Assembly: GCA_002492045.1 (NCBI GenBank)
Contig: DKXC01000140.1
Coordinates: 24,961 to 35,265, forward strand
Direction: 5' to 3'
Origin: Micrococcaceae bacterium UBA7136
GTDB taxonomy: Bacteria; Actinomycetota; Actinomycetes; Actinomycetales; Micrococcaceae
Length of the DNA: 10,305 bases
The position numbers were made by a program, and so were the translations under genes. Within the stretch, counting starts at the first letter, position 1. Every line of letters begins with the position of its first letter. Under the pieces are notes generated by a model. That model saw only the letters and a list, made by a program, of their open reading frames with translations, was not told the origin of the DNA and did not search any database. This document shows, in pieces, positions 6,459 through 10,305 of this stretch.

Positions 6459-7037
6459 ATGTCAGAGACCATCAAGATTTCCGCAACCGTCCGCAGCGAC
6501 TTCGGCAAGGGCTACGCTCGTCGTATCCGCATGGCCGGTGACATCCCCGCCGTTATCTACGGCCACGGTGAAGAGCCCAAGCACGTTGTTCTGCCCGGCC
6601 ACGCCACCACCCTGGCTGCCCGCGTTCCCAACGCCATCCTGGAACTGGACATCGAGGGTGAATCCCACCTGGCCATGATTAAGGACATCCAGCGCCACCC
6701 CATCCGCCCCGAACTGCAGCACATGGACCTGCTGACCGTTCAGCGTGGCGAGCGCGTTGAGATTGAGGTTCCCGTACATGTTGAGGGTGAGGCTGCTTCC
6801 GGCACCGCCATCAACCAGGAGGAAACCGTCCTGCGCGTTGAGGCTGACGCCCTGACCGCCCCCGAGCAGCTGGTTATCAACCTGGCTGGTCGTGCCGCTG
6901 GTCAGCACGTTCACGCTTCTGACGTTGAGCTGCCCGCCGGTGTCACCCTGGTTGCTGACGCCGACCTGCTGATCGTTAACATCTCTGAGGCTGCCGGTGC
7001 TGCAGCTGAAGAAGAAGCTACTGAGGAAGAGGCCTAA
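6459..7037 (+). CDS. rplY: 50S ribosomal protein L25 / general stress protein Ctc
   Basis: A 192-residue two-domain L25 of the CTC/TL5 type. Residues 1-93 form the 5S-rRNA-binding L25 domain, with FGKGYARRIRMAGDIPAVIYG and the signature MIKDIQRHPIRPELQHMDLL. Residues about 97-178 form the C-terminal beta domain (VEIEVPVHVEGEA, then LPAGVTLVADADLLIVNI), and 179-192 is an alanine/glutamate-rich acidic tail. It binds 5S rRNA in the large subunit, and in Bacillus the homologue Ctc is stress induced. The Shine-Dalgarno AAAGAGGTGA (6443-6452) is strong. Codon use is sharply biased: every leucine codon is CTG, unlike neighbours that use CTA freely, which fits high expression. It is followed by a strong terminator, then pth, a common actinobacterial order. 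Confidence 0.97.
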   Translation: MSETIKISATVRSDFGKGYARRIRMAGDIPAVIYGHGEEPKHVVLPGHATTLAARVPNAILELDIEGESHLAMIKDIQRHPIRPELQHMDLLTVQRGERVEIEVPVHVEGEAASGTAINQEETVLRVEADALTAPEQLVINLAGRAAGQHVHASDVELPAGVTLVADADLLIVNISEAAGAAAEEEATEEEA

Positions 7038-7071
7038 GCCTTTACCCCTGCTTTCAGCATGATTGAAAAGG

Positions 7072-7108
7072 CTGGCCCCTGACAGGAGACTGTTGGGGGC
7101 CAGTTTTT
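7072..7108 (+). terminator. Intrinsic terminator after rplY
   Basis: A 14-base-pair stem (7072-7085 with 7090-7103), including two G-T wobbles, is capped by a GAGA tetraloop and followed directly by TTTTT (7104-7108). It lies 34 bases after the rplY stop and 25 bases before pth, so pth depends on readthrough or on a weak promoter hidden in the remaining gap. Confidence 0.9.
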
Positions 7109-7133
7109 CCTATAGGCCAGAGAAGGAGAAAAG

Positions 7134-7715
7134 ATGGCAGACCGCTGGTTGATTGTGGGTTTGGGCAACCCCGGCCCTGACTATGCAGCTACCCGTCACA
7201 ATATTGGGCAGATGGTGCTAGACCAGTTGGCCCAAGAGGTAGGCGGCAACTTCAAGAAGCACTCTAAGGCCCGTGCCCAGGTGCTGGAAGGACGGCTAGG
7301 TTTGGGCGGCCCCCGAGTGGTGCTGGCTAAGCCCCTGACTTATATGAACCTGTCTGGCGGCCCGGTATCAGCCCTAGCTAACTTCTATGGGCTGGCGCCT
7401 GAAGAAATTATTGTGGTGCATGATGAACTGGATATCCCCTTCGACTCGGTCAAGCTTAAGATTGGTGGGGGAGAGGGTGGCCATAATGGTCTTCGGGACA
7501 TCAGCAAGGCCCTGGGCACTAAGGACTACTACCGGCTGCGGACCGGTATTGGGCGTCCTCCTGGACGTATGGACACTGCTGACTTTGTGCTGAAACCTTT
7601 CAGTACGGCTGAGAAGAAGGACCTGCCCTTCCTGATTTCTAATGCGGCAGATGCCACCCAGATGCTGATTCGAGAGGGTCTTCTAGCTACTCAGCAGAAG
7701 TATCACGGGGCCTAG
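7134..7715 (+). CDS. pth: Peptidyl-tRNA hydrolase
   Basis: Releases tRNA from peptidyl-tRNA that has dropped off the ribosome. The 193-residue protein shows all family marks: LIVGLGNPGPDYAATRHNIG with catalytic H22, KPLTYMNLSG with N72, VVHDELDIPF with D97, and GGGEGGHNGLRDI with N118. RLRTGIGRPPGRMDTADFVL and the C-terminal lid region are normal, and the length is typical of bacterial Pth. The ATG at 7134 has a good Shine-Dalgarno, AGAAGGAG (7121-7128). The gene order rplY-pth is widespread and groups two translation functions. No clear terminator follows: the 101 bases to sufS hold only a weak TCTGC/GCAGA hairpin (7773-7790). Confidence 0.97.
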   Translation: MADRWLIVGLGNPGPDYAATRHNIGQMVLDQLAQEVGGNFKKHSKARAQVLEGRLGLGGPRVVLAKPLTYMNLSGGPVSALANFYGLAPEEIIVVHDELDIPFDSVKLKIGGGEGGHNGLRDISKALGTKDYYRLRTGIGRPPGRMDTADFVLKPFSTAEKKDLPFLISNAADATQMLIREGLLATQQKYHGA

Positions 7716-7816
7716 GGGCTGGCTGGGAGGTTTAACTACCATTTCTGGGGCTGGGGGAATAGGCTAGGGAAGTCTGCTGTTTTAGGCAGAGCGACCCCCG
7801 AGGAAAGGCGAAAGCA

Positions 7817-9124
7817 GTGGCAGCGACCTACCGAACCCCAGCCGGAGCATCCCTGACAGAAGCCCTGGTGCAAGAAATCCGCCAGGACTTCCCCCTCCTA
7901 GCCCAGGAGGTCAACGGGCATCCCCTGGCCTACCTGGATAGTGGAGCCACCAGCCAAAACCCCCTGCAGGTTCTGGATGCTGAGCGAAACTTCTACCTGG
8001 GCGCTAACTCAGCCGTCCACCGGGGGGCCCATACCCTAGCCGTTGAGGCTACCGAAGCCTTTGAAGAGGCCCGCCGCACCCTAGCTGGCTTCATCGGGGC
8101 CAGGGAAGAAGAAATCGTCTGGACCTCCAACGCGACCGAGGCTGTCAACCTGCTGACCTACTCCCTGGGCAACGCCTCCCAGGGGCTAGGTGGGCCCCAA
8201 GCAGCCCCCTACGCCCTGGGCCCCGGCGACGAAATTGTCACTACCGAGCAGGAACACCACGCCAACATTATTCCCTGGCAGGTGCTGGCTGCCCGCACCG
8301 GAGCCACCCTGCGCTATATCCCGGTCACTGACCAGGGGTTGATTGACTATGAGGCTGCCCAGAACATCATCGGTGAATCTACCAGAATCCTGGCCTTCAC
8401 CCATGTCTCCAACGTGGCCGGATCCATTACCGATGTTGATTACTTGGTCTCACTGGCCCGTAAGGTAGGGGCCCTGACCCTGCTGGACGCCTGCCAGTCG
8501 GCCCCCCACCTACCCCTTGACCTAGCCCAGCTGGACGTAGACTTTGCTGTTCTCTCAGCCCACAAGATGCTAGGGCCCACCGGCATCGGCGCCCTCTACG
8601 GCAAGGCCCAGCACCTGGATGCCCTGCCCCCCTTCCTGACCGGTGGCTCCATGATCACCAAGGTCACCATGACCGAAGCCCAGTGGATGCCAGCCCCCAC
8701 CAAGTTCGAAGCCGGAACCCAACGAGTCTCCCAGGCTGTCGCCTGGGCTGAAGCAATCCGCTACCTAGACCACCTGGGCATGGAAAATGTTCAAGCCTGG
8801 GAAGCCCAGCTAGGCCAGCAGCTAGCAGCCGGTATTCAAGAGATACCCGGTGCCCGCCTGATTGGCCCGGCCCCCGGCCAGGAGCGGGCAGGTTTAGCAG
8901 CCTTCCACCTGGAAGGCGTCCACCCCCACGATGTGGGCCAGTTCCTGGACCAGACCGGCCTGGCTGTGCGGGTAGGCCATCACTGTGCCCAGCCCCTGCA
9001 CCGGGCCCTCGGTATCACTGCCTCAACCCGGGCATCCAGTTATATCTACAACACCCCGGCCGAGATCGACCGCTTCCTCCAAGAACTAGCCAAGGTCCGC
9101 CCCTACTTCGGCTACAGCAGCTAG
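7817..9124 (+). CDS. sufS: Cysteine desulfurase SufS (class II)
   Basis: A PLP enzyme that takes sulfur from cysteine as a persulfide for Fe-S cluster assembly. In 435 residues it shows YLDSGATSQNP (39-49), the PLP-stacking EQEHHANIIPW (H147/H148), DACQSAPH with D224, the PLP-binding K250 in SAHKMLGPTG, FEAGTQ, and the persulfide cysteine C390 in RVGHHCAQPLH with R405 downstream (TRASSY). The short loop around the cysteine marks the SufS rather than the IscS/NifS type. The start is GTG at 7817, preceded by GAGGAAAGG; the roughly 22 residues before the conserved IRQDFPLL are an extension of modest length. The gene is followed after 60 bases by sufU, its usual partner. sufB, sufC and sufD are not in the window. 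Confidence 0.95.
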   Translation: MAATYRTPAGASLTEALVQEIRQDFPLLAQEVNGHPLAYLDSGATSQNPLQVLDAERNFYLGANSAVHRGAHTLAVEATEAFEEARRTLAGFIGAREEEIVWTSNATEAVNLLTYSLGNASQGLGGPQAAPYALGPGDEIVTTEQEHHANIIPWQVLAARTGATLRYIPVTDQGLIDYEAAQNIIGESTRILAFTHVSNVAGSITDVDYLVSLARKVGALTLLDACQSAPHLPLDLAQLDVDFAVLSAHKMLGPTGIGALYGKAQHLDALPPFLTGGSMITKVTMTEAQWMPAPTKFEAGTQRVSQAVAWAEAIRYLDHLGMENVQAWEAQLGQQLAAGIQEIPGARLIGPAPGQERAGLAAFHLEGVHPHDVGQFLDQTGLAVRVGHHCAQPLHRALGITASTRASSYIYNTPAEIDRFLQELAKVRPYFGYSS

Positions 9125-9184
9125 CAGGCTCCTAGCCTGCCCCAGACCTTAAACTCATTACCTCAAACCTAAGGAGAGAAAAGC

Positions 9185-9646
9185 ATGAGCGGCCTCGAAC
9201 AGCTCTACCAGCAGATCATTCTGGAACACTCCAAGCAGCGTTCCGGTGAAGGGCTCCTAGACCCCCAGGGGCAGGCAGCAGCCACCAACCACCAGTACAA
9301 CCCCACCTGCGGGGACGAAATTAACCTGCGGGTCATCCTCAGCAGCGACCAGAAGAGTATCGAGTCTATCTCCTGGGAAGGTGACGGCTGCTCTATCTCT
9401 ATGGCTGCTGCCTCCGTCCTGTCTGACATGGCCCCCGGCATGAGCCTGACCGACTTCCAGGCCCTGATCGACGATTTCCGGGAGATGCTCCGCTCCCGCG
9501 GCCAGATCCAGCCCGATGAGGAGGTCCTGGGTGATGCGGCAGCCTTCGCCGGGGTTTCCAAGTTCGTGGCCAGAGTCAAGTGCGCCATGCTCTCCTGGGT
9601 AGCGGCTGAAGAAGCCAGCAAGGAAGCAGCCCAGGCTAGCGCCTAG
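9185..9646 (+). CDS. sufU: SufU-type Fe-S assembly sulfurtransferase
   Basis: A 153-residue IscU-fold protein of the SufU class. The zinc ligands are all present: C42 and D44 in NPTCGDEINL, C69 in EGDGCSISMAAASVLSD, and C133 in RVKCAMLSW. The extra segment of about 20 residues between the second and third cysteine (about 84-112) separates SufU from IscU. SufU accepts the persulfide from SufS by swapping a zinc ligand and passes the sulfur on to the SufBCD scaffold. The start ATG has AAGGAGAG (9171-9178) at good spacing. The tail after 140 is alanine-rich and helical. Adjacent to and in the same direction as sufS, so almost certainly co-transcribed. Confidence 0.95.
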   Translation: MSGLEQLYQQIILEHSKQRSGEGLLDPQGQAAATNHQYNPTCGDEINLRVILSSDQKSIESISWEGDGCSISMAAASVLSDMAPGMSLTDFQALIDDFREMLRSRGQIQPDEEVLGDAAAFAGVSKFVARVKCAMLSWVAAEEASKEAAQASA

Positions 9647-9658
9647 CTCCCAGCAGGT

Positions 9659-9683
9659 CTGTCCCCTAAAGAGTAGGGGACAG
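9659..9683 (+). terminator. Hairpin after sufU, possible U-less terminator
   Basis: CTGTCCCCTA (9659-9668) pairs perfectly with TAGGGGACAG (9674-9683) around a 5-base loop, 12 bases after the sufU stop. No T-run follows; instead there is a tandem GGCAGGCAGGCAG. It could end the sufSU transcript in the U-tract-free way proposed in some Actinobacteria, or protect the 3' end. Confidence 0.45.
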
Positions 9684-9698
9684 CTGGCAGGCAGGCAG

Positions 9699-9719
9699 CT
9701 AGAATCTGCCCTATTCTAG
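9699..9719 (+). promoter_or_regulatory. Inverted repeat (operator candidate) over a likely -10 box
   Basis: CTAGAAT (9699-9705) and ATTCTAG (9713-9719) form a perfect inverted repeat with a 7-base spacer. The right arm overlaps TATTCT (9712-9717), the same -10-like hexamer found before rfbB. The geometry suits a dimeric repressor blocking the promoter of the cytidylyltransferase gene. No good -35 box is visible. The repeat is directly seen; the regulatory role is inference. Confidence 0.4.
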
Positions 9720-9780
9720 AGAGGGAAACACAAAGAAAGCCCCGCCCACCCAGCGGGCAGAGAAGAAAACCCAAACTCCC

Positions 9781-10203
9781 ATGAATATTGGCTACGCTGC
9801 CGGTGCCTTCGACCTCTTTCATATCGGGCACCTCAATATCCTCCGCCAGGCCAAGGCCCACTGCGACTATCTGATCGCCGGGGTGGTCTCCGACGAGCGC
9901 CTGATAGAGACCAAGGGACGGGCCCCGGTCGTCCCCCTAGCTGAACGCATGGAGATTGTCTCCCACATCAGCTACGTAGACCAGGTCTACGCCGAGACCC
10001 TGCCCGACAAGCTACAGGTCTGGGAAGAACTAGGATTCAATACCTTCTTCAAGGGGGACGACTGGAAGGGTAGCGCCCGCGGCCAGGACCTGGAAGAACG
10101 TTTTGGACAGGTGGGTGTTAAGGTCATCTACTTCCCCTACACCCAACAGACCTCTAGCAGCCAGCTACGGGCAGCCTTGGAAGCCATACAGGCAGAAGCC
10201 TAA
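9781..10203 (+). CDS. TagD-like glycerol-3-phosphate cytidylyltransferase family protein
   Basis: A 140-residue nucleotidyltransferase of the cytidylyltransferase-like family. Residues 4-25 (GYAAGAFDLFHIGHLNILRQA) carry the HxGH motif (H14, H17), K45-G46 follow SDERLIETKG, FFKGDDWKG matches the GDDW stretch of TagD, and TSSSQLR near the end matches the RTEGISTT position, though only loosely. TagD makes CDP-glycerol for teichoic acid or other glycerol-phosphate polymers. The altered last motif leaves another phosphorylated alcohol or sugar as possible substrate. No Shine-Dalgarno is seen before the ATG; the upstream 60 bases hold a small CCCGC/GCGGG hairpin (9741-9757). It stands alone, without visible polymerase genes. 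Confidence 0.85.
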   Translation: MNIGYAAGAFDLFHIGHLNILRQAKAHCDYLIAGVVSDERLIETKGRAPVVPLAERMEIVSHISYVDQVYAETLPDKLQVWEELGFNTFFKGDDWKGSARGQDLEERFGQVGVKVIYFPYTQQTSSSQLRAALEAIQAEA

Positions 10204-10244
10204 TTCCCCCAATTTTCAGGCAAGAAAAAGCCCCTGCCCAGGTG

Positions 10245-10305
10245 TGAACTAGCCCCCGAAAGTTAGACCACCTTAACTCTAACCGACCAAAACCCCAAGG
10301 GCCTG
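10245..10305. mobile_element. Possible end of an IS3-family insertion sequence (cut by window edge)
   Basis: From 10245 the sequence begins TGAACTAGCCCCCGAAAG and continues TTAGACC. This resembles the terminal inverted repeat of IS3/IS150-group elements in Gram-positive bacteria, which start with TG and carry a C-run followed by AAAGTTAGAC. Neither the transposase nor the other end lies in the window, so the identification rests on recall of the terminal pattern. It begins 42 bases after the cytidylyltransferase gene. Confidence 0.35.

Noticed and set aside
6462..6914. Long open frame of 150 codons on the strand opposite rplY
   Set aside because: It is the antisense shadow of a strongly codon-biased gene; its protein is low in complexity and has no recognisable domain or ribosome binding site.
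10217..10240. Terminator after the cytidylyltransferase gene
   Set aside because: CAGG/CCTG and CCTGCCCAGG give only short stems and there is no T-run on the plus strand.

Overview
The window looks like chromosomal DNA from a moderately GC-rich actinobacterium. Three features point there: RmlC and RmlD are fused in one protein, which is typical of Actinobacteria; the L25 protein is the long, two-domain CTC type with an acidic tail; and sufS sits next to a SufU-type zinc protein. I cannot name the species from the sequence alone. All eleven genes end in TAG (7) or TAA (4), none in TGA, and the tetranucleotide CTAG is common. Both are unusual for high-GC Actinobacteria.

Left part (1-3721, minus strand): an apparent unit read right to left. 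It holds rmlA (glucose-1-phosphate thymidylyltransferase), a Wzz/Wzc-type tyrosine autokinase for polysaccharide export and chain length, an NTP_transf_5-like nucleotidyltransferase, and a 105-residue PqqD-like (RRE-fold) protein whose GTG start overlaps the stop of the nucleotidyltransferase by one base. The nucleotidyltransferase/PqqD pair is the least understood part of the window and is cut off by the left edge.

Middle (3805-6266, plus strand): rmlB and the rmlC-rmlD fusion, overlapping by one base (TAATG) and closed by a strong intrinsic terminator. With the divergent rmlA they give the whole dTDP-L-rhamnose pathway, so the region probably supplies rhamnose for a capsule or wall polysaccharide whose export the kinase controls. 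The rmlB promoter appears leaderless, with a TANNNT element 7 bases before the ATG.

Housekeeping block (6261-7715, plus strand): rplY/ctc (L25) has its own promoter and a structured leader of about 160 bases with nested helices. It ends in an excellent terminator and is followed by pth (peptidyl-tRNA hydrolase).

Right part (7817-10305, plus strand): sufS and sufU (cysteine desulfurase and its zinc-dependent sulfur-transfer partner), then a TagD-like cytidylyltransferase. A perfect 7-7-7 inverted repeat overlaps the likely -10 element of that last gene. The final 60 bases resemble the terminal inverted repeat of an IS3-family insertion sequence entering from the right. No rRNA, tRNA or CRISPR array was seen, and no intergenic stretch exceeds 300 bases.
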